DNA of 64,000 bases from Cymbidium sinense (GCA_021442155.1 CM038215.1:273089014-273153013), one strand, 5' to 3'; shown: positions 24,894 through 38,312, numbered from the stretch's first letter. The notes: generated from the letters alone by a model not told the origin. Numbers and translations are program-made.

Positions 24894-27800
24894 TTAATTT
24901 CTGAGATAAGGTAATCGAGTGTTATCCAGATTAACCAAGCCTCTCAATTGTCTAGGTAAATTATGATGTTCATAAAGAGTGAGATCATTTAATTTAGCAC
25001 CTAGATTAGCCAGATAATCCGCATAGACATTTCCTTCACGCCAAATGTGAGAAATTTTAAAGCAAACTTGAGAGAGGAGTGTTCTAGTATGATTAAGAAG
25101 GTAGAATAAATCATTCCCCATCTTAGTGGAAGTCAGCATGTCAATGAGTAAGAGAGCATCAACTTCAATCCAAATATTGATAAAAACTTGCAAACAAATG
25201 TCAATAGCTTTGTTTACAACCATTAATTCAAAGATAGATAACAACAAGCTTTAGAGGATAAGCAAAGCACAAATGACATTACCTTTAAAACCCCTAAAAA
25301 TACCACCACAACCAAATGTATTCTAAGAGATGAGCCATCTATTAATTTTAATAATATTATTATGAGGTTTTATTCAATATATAATCCTATCTTCTTTAAA
25401 GAAGGTGATCTCAGGCAGGTAAAGAACTAATTTTTTGGCCACAAATTTGCAACCTCTATAATGAGTGTTACTAATTAAATTAACATTAAATAAAACATGA
25501 ATTTTTCTTTTGGTTCTAGCAATAATCCTTTTATTTTTCATAGGATACCATGATATTTAGCATCATTTCAACCCATCCATATTAACCTAATAAGGGTAAT
25601 GGCAGTTAAAACTTTGATATGACCTTTCATAGTTTTTTGGAAACAGGCTTCAAGAGATTGATATAAAGAAAGAAAACCATGGAAATGGTTAGTATTAAAA
25701 GATCATCATACCAAAACCATAATTTGGAGGCAATAACATCATTGACAAAACATGATTAACATTTTCAATATGAAATCAACAATTAAATTTGGAAGGAAAA
25801 TGAAAACCTTTCTCATAGAGCAAGGAATCTATAAGAATGAAGTTTTTCAAAATTCTCCAAGGATAGAATAAGAGATCGGGATGACATTATTCCAAAGTTT
25901 AATAAATACATTAGATGAAATATGAGCATCTCTAATATAATTCTAAACCTCTTTAAGAATAAAATCACCATTATTAGATAGCTTAAAAAGAATTTGATCA
26001 GGCTTGTTGGAAAGGATAGGAATATCAGTAAATTTATATAAAAGAGAGATAAGAATAAATTCACTAAGTTTACAATCATTCCACTTATTATTAAGCCAAA
26101 AAGAGTTAACTTTAGTAGCAGTAGAAGAATAGATAGATAAAAAAGAATCTATAGAACCACAACCAATCCAATTGCCTTGCCAAAAGAAAGAAGATCCCGA
26201 ATTTATACCCCAACATATTAAAGATTTAGCCTCCCATTTAATGGAGAAAAGCCTTTTCCAAATCGTGGAGTCACCCACTTTATAAGTACAGATTAGAGGG
26301 TGCTAACCAGGTAGAATCATAAAATTAGAGGATTTTTTTTTCTAAAATTCTACTAGAGTTTATGTGAGAAGGCAGTAATAGCTTCACGAATAGGTTTGCA
26401 ACCAAGCCCACCTTCACCTAGAGGACCACAACATTTATGCCAAGAAGTCCAATGCATCATTTTAATCGAATTATTAGAGCCCCAAAAAAATTTATTAAGG
26501 AGATGATCAATTCTATTTAAGATAGAATTAGTACAGATAATTATTTGAATAAGATATAAAGGCATCAAATTAAGAGTACTCTTAAGCAAAGTAAACCTAC
26601 GACCAAAAGAGAGTAAGTGAAATTCCCACACTAAAATTTAAATATTTTTGGATAGGCTCGTCAAAAAGATGGGATCCTTTTTAACCTTTAAAAAGAGGAC
26701 CACCCAAGAGGATCCTTTATTAATAGGGTGTTGTTGGTGTTTAAAGTTATTGATTCTAAAGATATGATTGATTTTGTTATTAGAAATTTTAGAGGAGGTA
26801 ATAAAGCCTCTTGCTTTCATTAATAGAAAGACCACTTTCTACCAAAATTATTTAAAATTTTTAAGTCTTTTGATATGATGAAAGGAAGCATTGAAAAAAA
26901 TAATGAAATCATCAACAAAGCTAAGATGACAAACAGGGATACCACCAAGAGTTCTAAAGTACATGCTAGGATTGTTATTAAATAAATCATTTAAACTCAT
27001 ATAAAGGTATTCCACATCAATAATAAACAAAGAAGGGGACAAAGGATCTCCTTGTCTCAAACCATGAGAAGAAGGAAATAAGCATAAAGCTTCACCATTA
27101 AGAAGAATAAAAAAAGGCATTATTAATATAGTTTTTAATAAGGTTAATGAAATTATCAGAGAAACCAAATAAATACAGGATATTTAAAAGAAATCCCAAG
27201 AGATATTATCAAAGGCTTTAGAAATATCTAATTTAAAAGGATGTTACCACCTCTAGTTGGAACATCCAAATCATGAATAAGCTCTTGAGCAAGAAGAATG
27301 TTATATATAGATCTCCCTCTAACAAAACTAGTTTGGTTGAGAGAGATAATTTTTTGAAGCATAGGACTTTTATTAGCAAAATTTTAGAAATCAATTTATT
27401 AATGAAAGTGCAAAGACTAATAGGTTTGAAATCACTCAAGAATCTAGATTATCTTTTAGGTATGAGAATAATGGAAGTGCTTGAAAATATTTAGAGAGAG
27501 GATTACAATAAAGAAATCAAAAATAGCATCAACTAAGTCATTCTTAATAGTAGACCAACAATTTTGAAAAAAAATTGATTTGTATAACCCTCCAGACCAG
27601 CAATGGAATGAATGTTCATGCTATTAAGAAGTTTACCAATCTCATCTTTAGTAGGCAACTTAGTAAGCCAATGATTATCATTATTGGTAATAATAGAGGG
27701 GATCAAAAATGAATTAGAAATAGCTTCATAAGAGTGGCTTTTGTTAAGCACATTTCTAAAGTGGTTAATAACAAAATATTTAATAACATTAATATCAGTG

Positions 27801-28935
27801 ATCCAATCTCCATTATCACTTTTAATTTTTGGATAGAATTTAAAGCTCTCTTTTTATTAAATAAAGCATGAAAATACCAAGTATTCCTATCCCCATCAAT
27901 AATATGTTTACTAGCAACTTTTTTGCTGCCAATAGGTCTCTTCCATATTCAGATAATTAATAAGATTATCTTTTGCTTCATTCAAATCCTTAAGCTTAGA
28001 AGAATCAGTCAAAATAACATTTTCAAGATCACAAACCAAAAGTTCCATGTTTTTTATATTAGCAAAAAGATTTTAAAATAATGTTTGTTCCACCAAACTA
28101 GATTTTGTTTGAGCCTTTAAGCTTAAACCATAATCTATGCATACCCTAATCAATTATCGTGTAAAAGGGCAATCCAATTAATGGCCATGACTTTAAGAAA
28201 AACATAGATGCTTAATCCACATATTTTAAAATCTGAAAGTGGGCGAGGTGTTTAATCTTTTAGAGTTATCTTTAACAGAAACAAAAAGAGCAGCATGCTC
28301 AGATAAAGCTCTACACAAATGGTCAACAAAGGTAAGAGGCAACTGATTAATCTAATGATTGTCAAAAAGAATTCTATAAAGATGTTGCTAGAGCTTAGAG
28401 TTTTGCCAAGTATAAGTATAGCCTTTAAAACCAATGTCAATAATATTGCAAATAAGTATCATATTTGAAAATTCTTCCATATAATGAATATTAGGAAAGC
28501 AACCACCCTTTCTTTCAGGTGAATATAGAATAATGTTGAAATCACCCCCAACCAACCAAGGTTTGTTAATGAAAGAGCAAAACTTCTCAAATTCTCCCAA
28601 AGAACATTGACCATTTCTATTGCAAGAAGCATAAACAAAAGACCAAGCACACAAGAATCACCAAAAGAAATTTGAGCATTGACAACATGTTGAAGATCAT
28701 CTAAAATTAAAACATTTAAGAAGCTATTCCAAAAGCACCAAATTTTTTTACTGATGTTAAAGAAAAAATTACTAAAACCAAGCATTCTAGCAATATGATT
28801 GATTTTATCAGCATGTATAAGAGGTTCAATAACAATAATTAAAGAGATATTGTATATTCTATAGATATTTCTAATACCATTACGAACAGTGAGGGTGCCA
28901 ATCCCTCCAACATTCCAAATAAGAGAATTAAACAT
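24894..28935 (-). pseudogene. LINE C ORF2: endonuclease-RT-RNase H, broken
   Basis: Start at 28935 (MFNSLIWNVGGIGTL), stop at 24894-24896 after LPYLRN. Endonuclease: 28388-28935 (PWLVGGDFN, then SPERKGG, both canonical). RT: 26640-27750, with HGLRQGDPLSPSLF intact and the catalytic motif reading FVDD. The zinc-binding region lies around 25740-26280. The C-terminal RNase H lies at 24894-25247 (IWIEVDALLLIDML, HIWREGNVYADYLANLGA) and is followed by the plant L1 tail PRQLRGLVNLDNT. Several frameshifts and stops lie between these blocks. The motifs themselves are the best kept of the three ORF2 copies together with LINE E. Confidence 0.87.
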
Positions 28936-29165
28936 ACAAAAATTGTAAAAGGAAATTAAATGATAATAATAAAGTGAGAGAGAGAGAAAGAATAACAAAT
29001 CCTCTTCTAAGCCAAAAATTGAAACAACACATTATTTATGTAAAGAGGATCCATATTTACTAGATCTGGCAAAATTAGGAGGTTGCATCTTAGAGTTCTT
29101 AGTTTCCTTTAAAGATAATTCATATTTCTATTTTTATCCAAAGTGTCACCATCGAATAAGATTGA

Positions 29166-30560
29166 TTAGAATATATTATTAATAGGATAATGATCATTAA
29201 GAACATCTCTAATCACAACTTCCCCCTCTTCCAAATTAGCATTTTTTTGAAAAGTGGGATTAGAATGAAGATCAATCTTGGAATTAGGGGAAGAAGAAGA
29301 AATTGTATCATTCAAAGCACAATTACCAATGTTAGAATTAGTGTTTTGCTCAAGAATTTCAATCACATTCAAGTTATCATTTAAAACCTCATTCTCATCA
29401 ATTAATGTTGGCAAAGAAGCAGGAATAGACTCATTAGAGAATGAATCATCATTTTTTTCAGTCTCTTTGAATATGGAATTAGCCATAATAGGCATATTCT
29501 CATGTAAAGAAAGGTTGTTGGACAAATCATCTTTTTCAATATTATTAGTACCTTTGTTATGGTTGGAATGAGAAGCTGAAACAATAATTTTAGGAACATC
29601 AGAACATTCCACAAAATTCTACCTAATATCAAAATTTAAGTTAAATTTAGGCATAAAAATAGCTTTACTAATTTTATTAGTAGCTAATTTAGAGTTAGGA
29701 TCATTCAAAAATTTCTTTTTAAGATGTGGGAGAATAACAAAACACTCTGAATTATCATGACCATGTATCTTGCAATGGGAACAGAAAATTGGAAAATTTT
29801 TAAATTTGACCTTTTGTAAATAGCCAAACTTTTTTAGATTCAATCCAGAAATCCTTAGGATGTTTTTTAGATATGTCAAGTTCAACCAACATACGAGCAA
29901 CAGAGGGATGGTATCTCACAACGGCTGCCTGATCAATTTGGAGCGGTCACCTGGAAATGGCCCCAGTAGCAAATAAAACCTGGTGGGTAATATAGTGGAT
30001 TCTCATATTTGGAAGAGCTAACTACACAGGAACAATAGGTGATTCCTCCTTTATATCTAAAAGGGGAGACCACTTCAATAAACACATTTGATAATTAAAG
30101 ACAAAGTAAGATCGATGTGAGAAAGCCCTTGAATAATCCAAATCATTCATAAGTTGAATTAGAATATGTCTTGGATCGATCAAGACAATAGAGAAAGCAC
30201 CTGAAAGTTTAAGGTTATGGAAAAAAGATTAGATCTTATCCAAATTTGGCTGGTACAAAGAAAATTTTCCAATCAAAGTTAATTTGAAAGGTTTTGCAAG
30301 CTTTTTGACATCAAGATCTAAACACACACATTATTGCATACCGAAAAGAAGTCAAAATAAGATTCATCGAGAAGAGGTAGAGCTCTTACCAAAGTGCATC
30401 CTTAGAGGATTTAATAGTAAGAATGACATTAGGTTTAGGTATCCCCACAAAATTGGATTCCCTAGCTAGATCATCCAAAATGGGAGAAATAAGCCACAAG
30501 TCAAGGTCACCACAACCATAATAAGAAGAGACACATCACGCGAGCAACCAGAGGTTGAAA
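29166..30560 (-). pseudogene. LINE C ORF1: DUF4283-type gag with CCHC zinc knuckle
   Basis: Minus-strand order: DUF4283-type domain (about 29930-30300; KLAKPFKLTLIGKFSLYQPN then LIDPRHILIQLMNDLDYS then SPIVPV*LALPNM), zinc knuckle at ~29760-29810 (CSHCKIHGHDNSEC, all four ligands present), and an acidic Ser/Asn-rich tail (29166-29612). In the family this protein binds LINE RNA in the RNP. At least two in-frame stops lie in the DUF4283 region. The knuckle is intact here but has Cys-to-Tyr changes in LINEs B and E. Confidence 0.8.
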
Positions 30561-30669
30561 TAAACTCTAAAAATTAGTTGAGAATGATGAAGGATCCACC
30601 GAAAATGTAAGAAGGGGATGCGTTGATGAAGGGGAAAATGAAATTGCTAGAGTGCCGCAAGGGAGGGGG

Positions 30670-31004
30670 ATTTAGGGGTTTAAGTTTATTTAATTTAGTT
30701 TATTTAGTTTAGTATTTATTTTATTTATAGTTTAGGTTTATTTATTTTAGGTTTAATTTATTTATTTAGGTTTATTTAAGTTTATTTTAGGTTTATTTAG
30801 TTTAGGTTTTATTTAGGTTTATTTAGTTTAGTTTAGTTTATTTAGGTTTAGGTTTAGGGTTTAGGGTTTAAGGTTTAGGTTTTTAGGGTTTAGGGTTTAG
30901 GGTTTAGGGTTTAGGGTTTAGGTTTAGGGTTTAGGGTTGGGTTTAGGGTTTAGGGTTTAGGGTTTAGGTTTAGGGTTCAGTTTTTAGTTTAGGGTTTTTG
31001 GGCT
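30670..31004 (+). repeat. Short telomere-like array with the cleanest TTTAGGG runs
   Basis: 335 bases between LINE C and GR-RBP copy 4. 30670-30850 is TTTATTTAGG-like; 30855-30985 has up to five or six consecutive TTTAGGG units with few errors. It is the least degenerate telomeric tract in the window. Confidence 0.92.
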
Positions 31005-31478
31005 ATTTTTTATCAAAGAACAAATTCATATTTGATATTTCATCTTTTCAATTTCATCGACCAAGTAATGAATAAGTTTTCTAAGAGACAAGAAACAACA
31101 TAGATAAAAATCAGCATGCATAGAGCAAATCAAAACTCCTAGATAACTAGAACTATCTCTACTGCAAAGACATAATTCCATAAGCAACAAATCAGATCAA
31201 CCATTCCTCAGTTGCTCTAGTTCCCATCAAAACAACCACGGCCTCTTGAGTAGTAGCATCCACCATCGTATCCCCAAACTCTCCCTCCGTCACCACCATG
31301 GTTGTAACCTCCATTGCTCCTCCCACCTCCATAACCATAACTGCTCCGACGACCACCTCCATATCCTGCAACACCTCCAGATCCCTCACCACCACTATGA
31401 TGACCGTCTCTGCTTCTGCCTCCATCACCATATCTAGACTAGCTTGCTGTGATGTTCGCCATCAAGGGACCATTCTTA
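31005..31478 (-). pseudogene. GR-RBP 3' fragment, copy 4
   Basis: The Gly tail can be read on the minus strand as GYGGGRRSSYGYGGGRSNGG followed by NHGGDGGRVWGYDGGCYY and SRGRGCFDGN then TAG. A 3'UTR with the family landmarks and an A-tail (T6 at ~31005) follows. Upstream of the Gly tail it reaches the family junction CCATTCTTAGGGTTTATG. Copy 4 supports a parental C-terminus ending near SSDGN. No RRM or promoter is present. Confidence 0.78.
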
Positions 31479-33911
31479 GGGTTTATGTTTAGATTTATGT
31501 TTATTAGGTTTTATGGTTAGGTTTATTTTAATTTATTTAGTTACTTTAGGTTTAGGTTTAGGTTTGGGGTTTGGTGGGGTTTGGTTAGTTTTATGGTTTG
31601 GGTTTAGGTTTAGGGTTTAGGGTTAGGGGTTTATGCTTTAGGTTTGGGGTTTAGGTTTAGGTTTAGGGTTTAGGTTTGGTTTTGTGTGGGTTAGGGTTTA
31701 TGGTTTAGGTTTGTGGGTTTAGGTTTGGGGTTTAGTTTAGGTTTAGTTTGTTAAGTTTTGGTTATTCAGTTTAGGTTTAGATTTCTGGGTTTAGGTTTAG
31801 GGTGTGGTCTGATAGGGAGTGCAGAGGAGTGGGGTCAGAGGGTTTAGGTTTTGGGGGTTTAGGTTTAGGGATTATGGTTTTAGTGTTGGTTGGAGGTTTA
31901 GTTTAGTTTATTTAGTTTATTTTTATTTATTTTATTTATTTTTTATTATTTAGGTTATTTATTTTATTTAGTTTAGTTTATTTATTTTAGGATTATTTAT
32001 TTTAGTTTAGGTTTTATCTTAGTTTATTTTAGGTTTAGGTTTAGTCTATTTTTTAGTTTAGTTTTATTTTTATTTTATTTTTTGGTTTAGGTTTTATGTT
32101 ATTAGGTTTAGGTTTAGGTTTTATTTTATTTAGGTTTAGATATTGTTATTAGGTTTTATTTTTTTTAGGCTTAGGTTTATTTTAGCTTATTTTATTTTAT
32201 TTATTTAGTTTAAGTTTAGGTTTAGTTTAATTTGGGTTTAGGTTTAGGTTTTATTTATTTTAGTTTGTTTTATTTTTAGTTTAGGTTTTAGTTTATTTTA
32301 TTTGTTTATTTTATTTTATTTTAGGTTTTGGTTATTTAGTTTAGGTATAAGTGTTATTTTACTTTAGGTTTATTTTAAGGTTTATTTTATTTATCTTAAT
32401 TTTATTTTAGGTTTATTATTTTTATTTTAGGTTTATTTTATTTTATTGAGGTTTTTTTTATTTTAGGTTTATTTATTTTATTTAGTTTAATGTAGGTTTT
32501 ATTTATTTAATTTATTTTATTTTTTTATTTTATTTTATTTTAGTTTATTTTAGCTTTAGTATGTTTTAGCTTAGGTTTTATTTTATTTTTATTTTAGGTT
32601 TAGGTTTTAGGGTTTATGGTTGGGTTTATGGTTTAGGAGGGTTTAGGTAGGGATTAGGGTTTAATGTAGGCTGGTAGGGTAGGGTTTAGAGGTGGTGGTT
32701 AGGGTTTAGTGGAGTTTAAGTTAGGTTGGGATGGTTTTATAACAAAGTTTAGGGTTTAGAGGATTTAGGGTTTAGGGCCCAGGGCCCAGGTGGTTAGAGT
32801 TTAGGGTTTTAGGTTTAAGGAGGTGGGTGGATTTAGGTTATGGGGGTTTAGGGTTTAGGATTATGGTTTGGGAGGGTTTAGGTGTAAGTTTAGGTTGTAG
32901 AGGGCCTGGGGAGAATGAGTTTAGGTAGATTAGGATTTAGTTTAGGGTTTAGTTTTGGGTTAGGGTTTAGGTTTTTTAAAAAAATAAAATAGTAAACCCA
33001 GGTAGTTTATTTAGTTTATTTTTTATTTATTTTTGTTTATTTTTATTATATTTTATTTAGGTTTATTTTTTATTTAGTTTAGTTTATTTATTTTAAGATT
33101 ATTTATTTTAGTTTAGGTTTTTTTATCTTAGTTTATTTATTAGGTTTAGGTTTAGGTCTATTTTTTAGTCTAGTTTTATTTTTATTTTATTTTTTAGGTT
33201 TAGTTTAGGTTTAGTTTAGTTTAGGTTTTGGTTTAAGTTTTATTTAATTTAGTTTTGTTTATTTTAGTTTAGGTTTTAGTTTATTTTACTTTGTTTTTTT
33301 TTTTTTTTTTTTAGGTTTTGGTTTTCATAGTTTAGGGTTTAGGTGTTATTTTTTTATTTACTTTTAGGTTTATTTTTAAGGTTTAGGTTTTTATTTAGTT
33401 TTCAATTTATTTTATATTAGGTTTATTTTTTTATTTTAGGTTTAGTTTTTATTTTATTTTGGGTTTTATTTTAGGATTTATTTTTAGTTTAATTTAGGTT
33501 TTATTTATTTTATTTTATTTATTTTATTTTATTTTTTATTTTTATTTTTTTAGCTTTAGCTTTAGTTTAGGTTTTAGCTTAGGTTTTATTTTTTTATTAT
33601 TTAGGTTTAGGTTTAGGTTTATGGTATAGATTTGGGGTTTAGGGTTTAGGGTTTAATTTAGGGTTTAGATTTTAGAGTTTAGGGATTAGGTTTAACTTTG
33701 GGTTTAAATTTAGGTTTTAGTTTAGAGTTTAGTTTAGGGTTTAGATTTTTTTGTAAGGTTTATGGTTTTATTAGTTTAGGTTTGTTTAGGTGGGTTTAGG
33801 GTTTAGGTTTAGGGTTTAGGTTGGTGGGGGGTTTAGGGTTTAGGGTTTAGGTTTAGGTTTTAGGTTTAGGGTTTAGGATTTAGTTTAGTGTTTCAAGTTA
33901 TTAGTATTTGA
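31478..33911 (+). repeat. Telomere-like array: one LINE-free higher-order unit
   Basis: It links GR-RBP copies 4 and 5 with no LINE in between and so shows the unit most plainly: junction sequence (31478-31560), TTTAGGG-type (31560-31890), T-rich monomer (31900-32600), TTTAGGG/G-rich variants (32600-32970), anchor with AGTAAACCCAGG (~32990-33001), second T-rich monomer (33005-33600), TTTAGGG (33600-33900). The two T-rich monomers align with each other (for example GTTTAGTTTATTTATTTTA then ATTATTTATTTTAGTTTAGG). Confidence 0.88.
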
Positions 33912-34391
33912 TTTTTTAACAGAGAACAAATTCAAATTCAACATTTCTTCTTTTTGATTTCATCAACCAAGTAACACACCATGGTATCTAAGACATAAGC
34001 AACGACACAGATAAAAAATGAGCACACATAAAAAAAATCAAAAACCCTAGATAACTAGAATCATCTCTACAATAAAGACATAGTTCCATAAGCAGTAGAT
34101 AAGATCAGTCATTCTTTAGTTTCTCCAGCTCCCATCAGAGCTAACCCGGCCTCTCGAGTACTGGTATCCACCATCATATCCTCGATCTCTGCATCCGCCA
34201 CCACCATGGCTGTAACCTCCATCACTCCTCTCTCCTCCATAACCACCACTACTCTGACCACCACCTCCATATCTACCATCACCTCCATATCCCCCACCAC
34301 CACTACGATAACCATCGCCTCAGCCTTTTAAATCCACCACTAGATCTAGACTAGTTGACAAAGTGATGTTCCTCATGGGTTGCCCATTCTT
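33912..34391 (-). pseudogene. GR-RBP 3' fragment, copy 5
   Basis: Minus strand: inferred RRM end (KNGQPMRNIT), disrupted linker, Gly tail, then RDRGYDGGYQYSRGRVSSDG and SWRN with TAA at 34116-34118. A ~200-base 3'UTR follows, ending in an A-tail (T6 at ~33912). This copy has the clearest stop codon together with copy 2 (the same base position relative to the Gly tail). The Gly region contains a frameshift near 34320. Confidence 0.8.
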
Positions 34392-34645
34392 AGGGTTTAG
34401 GTTTAGGTTTAAGTTTATTAGGTTTTAGTGTTTAGGTTTATTTTTAATTTATTTAGTTACTTTAGGTTTAGTTTTAAGGTTTAAGGTTTAGGTTTAGGGT
34501 TTTATTTTTTAGGTTTTATTTTTAGGGTTTATGGTTTAGGGTTTGGGTTTAGTGTTTAGTCTTTAAAGTTTATGGTTTTTAGGATGTTGGGTTAGTTTAG
34601 GGTTTAGGGTTTAGGGTTTATAGTTTAGGGTTTTAGGGTTTAGGG
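34391..34645 (+). repeat. Short telomere-like array
   Basis: 255 bases: the conserved GR-RBP junction stretch (TTTATTAGGTTTTAG, then TTAGTTACTTTAGG) and degenerate TTTAGGG, ending GGTTTAGGG at LINE D's T8 run. Confidence 0.9.
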
Positions 34646-36530
34646 TTTTTTTTGGGGAAAGTTAGAATTTTATTACCATAAAAGGAAAAGATACCATGTC
34701 CTTAAAAAGGGTAAAGCTCTAAAATTTTACTGCTCTCAGAGCTAATGAAACTTAAAGAGCTAAACTCCCATCTAAGTACATTAGAAAAAGAAAAAAAAAC
34801 AAAAGAGCAAATACAACAGCTAAAAGCATAAGAGAAGAAGACAAAGTAAGATAAAACAAATCTTGAAAATAGTGAAAGAATGAGTCAGCAGTAGTTCATG
34901 ATTTCTTTGAGAAAGCAAGATAAGCAAGATCCATAGTAACAACACTTGGGTTGACTGAGTAATGACCATTCCCTCTGTAAAGTTCCAACCGGTAAAAGAA
35001 ATCTTCAACACACTACAAAGGGAAAAGTCATTGCTAAAAAGGATAAGGATAAATAGAGGAAAAGGAGAGAGCTGAGAAAGAGAAGGCTTAGGCTCAGTTA
35101 GGATAATCTCGGGCAATACATATGAGCATCCAAACATCATAAAAAAGGATTACAATCATATGTAATGCTACCAACCAGAGGGAAGAGGTGAGTAACATCA
35201 AAGCCATCATAGCCAGCATACCTGATACAAGAAAACATCCAAAGCCAGTAGTCCATAGAGTTCTAAATCTTGCACCATTTAATAAAGAGCAACCGACCAA
35301 CAACCAACTAGCAGCCAAACCACCAAACAAAAACCAAAATAGACTAATCACAATAACCCAGAGAGAGGCTAGAATATAGTCAGAACACCAACAACAGCCA
35401 TTATCCAAATACCCATCCAAGCTACAAACCAGGAAAACCATAACCAACCGTCAGCAAGCACCAGACCCATGCCAATTAATAGAGAAATAGCCAATAAAAC
35501 CCAGATAAGAGCCCTCAATGGAAAGTCCAACAAGTAGCAGTCACCAAGCCAAACCAAGGTGAGCAACAACAAATGATTAGATACCTCAAAAATGAAACCA
35601 TCAAATGAAGGAAACATAAGTTATAGCCAATGCAAATCACTAGAAGACAAAATAGTCACACAAAAGGGGCCAAAGGCAGCAACCAACCACTAGAAACCAA
35701 CAAGTCCAATCCAAAAGAATCAACAAAGGTTACAGCAAAAGCCTCCAGCAAATTGTTCAAGAAGAAGGAAAAGACCAATAAGGAAAAATCAACAAATTAT
35801 GATTCCAAGGACAATCAAAATTCCTCCAACCAAACCAGCTAAGTAAAACAGCCATAAGGCAACCACCAAAAAATAACCCATCATAAGTAACCAACAAAGG
35901 AAGCATCCCCAATAGCCAAGGAAAACTAGAAACCTACAAAGTACCATGCAATAAAGGCCCAAAAAAAGCTTAATAACCATAGGAAGGCAACAAGATTTAG
36001 CCAGACTCAAAAAACCAAACTTTCAAAGAAAGACTAAATTAGCATATAGCACAACAATAACACAAAATGTGCTGCAAACAACGTACCCAACAAAGTCTAA
36101 TTCCATAAGAATAACCAAACTCAAAACCAAGGAAAAAGAAGATTCCAGCAATAAACAATAAGGAACTGGGAGGAAAACCTAAAAAGCAGCCAAGAAATTC
36201 TCTAAAAGAAGGCCTAGAAAGGAAACAACTAATAGCAGTTCCCACTAGGAAGGCCACTCATCCAACAATGAAAACTAGTAAAAAGTAATTTGAGTTCTAG
36301 AGGAGAGTAAACAAACCAACTAGTGCAGAAAAAGAATAAAGCTAGAGAAGAAACCATCTCATCCACGAACAACCAAAGTAACAAGGCAGAGAAGACAGCA
36401 GGCACTAGGAGAAAAAAACCAAGCCAACCAAGGCTATAAAGACAGGAAGCACCAGGTAGCAACCATCAGGCCAACCCAAAATCTAGAGCTCAAAAATAAT
36501 ACCCATCTTAAGCCAAAAAGTGAAAATAAG
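34646..36530 (-). mobile_element. LINE D: 5'-truncated L1-type fragment, 3'UTR only
   Basis: The A-tail is a T8 run at 34646-34653, directly after + strand TTTAGGG. The 3' end GGGGAAAGTTAGAATTTTA is shared with LINE E. The 1.9 kb body aligns with the 3'UTR of LINE E (38313-40680), for example ACCTAAAGAGCTAAAC and GCCATCATAGCCAGCATACC. No ORF2 motif is present. Hydrophobic minus-strand frames (35094-36462) are composition artefacts. The right junction AATAAGTTTAGGG matches the truncation point of LINE A. Confidence 0.82.
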
Positions 36531-38312
36531 TTTAGGGTTTAGGGTTTAGAGTTTAGGATTTAGGGTTAGATTTTAGGGTCTAGGGTTTAGGGTTTAGTGT
36601 TTAGGCTTTAGGCTTTAAAGTTTTGAGGGTTTAGGGTTAGGGTTTAGGATTTACGATTTAGGGTTTAGGGTCTAGGGTTTAGTGTTTAGGGTTGTAGGTG
36701 GATTTAGGGTGTAGCTTAGTTTAGGGTTTAATGTTTAGGGTTTATAGTTTTTTAGGGTTTAGGGTTTAGGGTTTAGTGTTTATTTTAAGTAGGGTATTTT
36801 TTTAAATTAACTAAACTAGTAGTTTAGGTTTATTTAGTTTATTTATTTTAATTTATTTTATTTTTTATTTTTATTTACATTTATTTTTATTTTATTTTAA
36901 TTTTAGATTAGGTTTTATTTTATTTTATTTTTTAAGTTTATGTTTATTTTTTTAGGTTAGACTAATTTGTATTTTATTTTTTAGGTTTAGGTTTTATTTT
37001 TTATTTTTAGGTTTAGGTTTAGGTTTTATTTTATTTTTTTTAGGTTTAGGTTTTTTTAAGTTTATTTTATGTTTTATTTTTAGTTTAGGTTTAAGTTTAT
37101 TTTAATTTAATTTATTTTATTTAGTTTAGGGTTTTAGTTTAGTTTATTTTAGGTTTAGGTTTAGATTTATTTATTTTAGTTTAGGTTTAGGTTTATTTTA
37201 TTTTATATTTTAGGTTTAGATTTTTTTTTTATTTTAGTTTTATTTTATTTCTTTTTAGGTTAATTTTTTTAGGTTTAGGTTTTTATTTAGTTTTTTATTT
37301 TATTTTATTTTGGTTTATTTTCTTTTTAGCATAGTTTATGTTTTTTATTTATTTTATTTTTTAGTTTAGTTTTATTTTTATTTCATTTTATTTTTAGGTT
37401 TATGTTTAGGTTTTAGTTTTAGTTTTATTTTGTTTATTTTTTATTTTATTTAGTTCAAGCTTTATTTATTTATTTATTTTTAGTTTATTTAGTTTAATTT
37501 TATTTTTTATTTTGATTTAGGTTTATTTTTATTTTTAATTAGTTTAGTTTATTTATTTTGGGTTTATTTATTTTTAGTTTAGTTTTTTATTAGTTTATTT
37601 TTTAGTTTAGGTTTAGGTTTTAGGTTTAGGTTTATTTTTTTAGTTTAGTTTTATTTTAATTATTTTTTAGGTTTAGGTTTTATTTTATTTTTTAGGTTTA
37701 GATTAAGGTTTTTTATTTCATTTTTAGGTTTAGGTTTTAGGTTTTATTTTAGTTTATTTTAAGGTTTTATTTTTAGTTTAGGTTTAGGTTTATTTTTAGT
37801 TTGTTTTATTTTATTTAGTTTAGGTTAAGCTTTAAGTTTTCTTTTTTTTAGGTTTAGGTTTAGGTTTTATTAATCTTAGTTTAGTTTATTTTAGTTTAGG
37901 TTTTGGTTTATTTTATTTTAATTTTATTTTAGGTCTAGCATTTTTTTAGTTTAGGGGTTAGGTTTTATTTTTTATTTATTTTTAGGTTTTATTCAGATTT
38001 ATTTTTAGGTTTAAGTTTTTATTTAGTTTTATTTCATTTTATTTTAGGTTTATCTTATTTTTATTTTAGGTTTAGTTTTTATTTTATTTAGGTTTTATTT
38101 TTAGTTTAGTTTAGGTTTTATTTTATTTTAGTTTAATTTTATTTTTATTTTATTTAGGTTTAGGTTTAGTTTAGGTTTTATTTTATTTTATTTTATTTTA
38201 TTTAGGTTTGGTATTTTTATTTATTTTATTTTTAGGTTTTATTTAGTTTAGGTTTAAGTTTTGAGTTTTTTTAGTGGTTTAGGGTTTGTTTTAGTTTTGT
38301 TTAGGTTGTTTG
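36530..38312 (+). repeat. Telomere-like array with two T-rich monomers
   Basis: TTTAGGG-type (36530-36790), anchor TTTAAATTAACTAAACTAG (36801-36819), first T-rich monomer (36830-37480), second (37490-38270, aligning with 55950 onward: TTTGATTTAGGTTTATTT, then AGTTTAGTTTTATTTT). It ends at LINE E with a longer T run. Confidence 0.87.

Larger units (their letters stand above)
23135..30670 (-). mobile_element. LINE C: near full-length L1-type element, best-preserved zinc knuckle
   Basis: 7.5 kb between TTTAGGG-type flanks. Minus-strand order: 5'UTR (30560-30670), ORF1, ORF2, and a 1.76 kb 3'UTR. The A-tail is short (TTTT at ~23134) and the left end shares TTTTATTGCCACAAAGAAAGG with the family. 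It is longer than LINE B mainly because of its 3'UTR and ORF1. Several stops interrupt both ORFs. Confidence 0.9.

Noticed and set aside
30670..31004. A true chromosome end
   Set aside because: The TTTAGGG tracts are short, degenerate and have other sequence on both sides; no long uninterrupted terminal array is present.
34109..34315. Minus-strand Val/Met/Glu-rich frames at GR-RBP copies (also 31192-31431, 55137-55331)
   Set aside because: They are out-of-frame readings of the same Gly-rich tail on the same strand.
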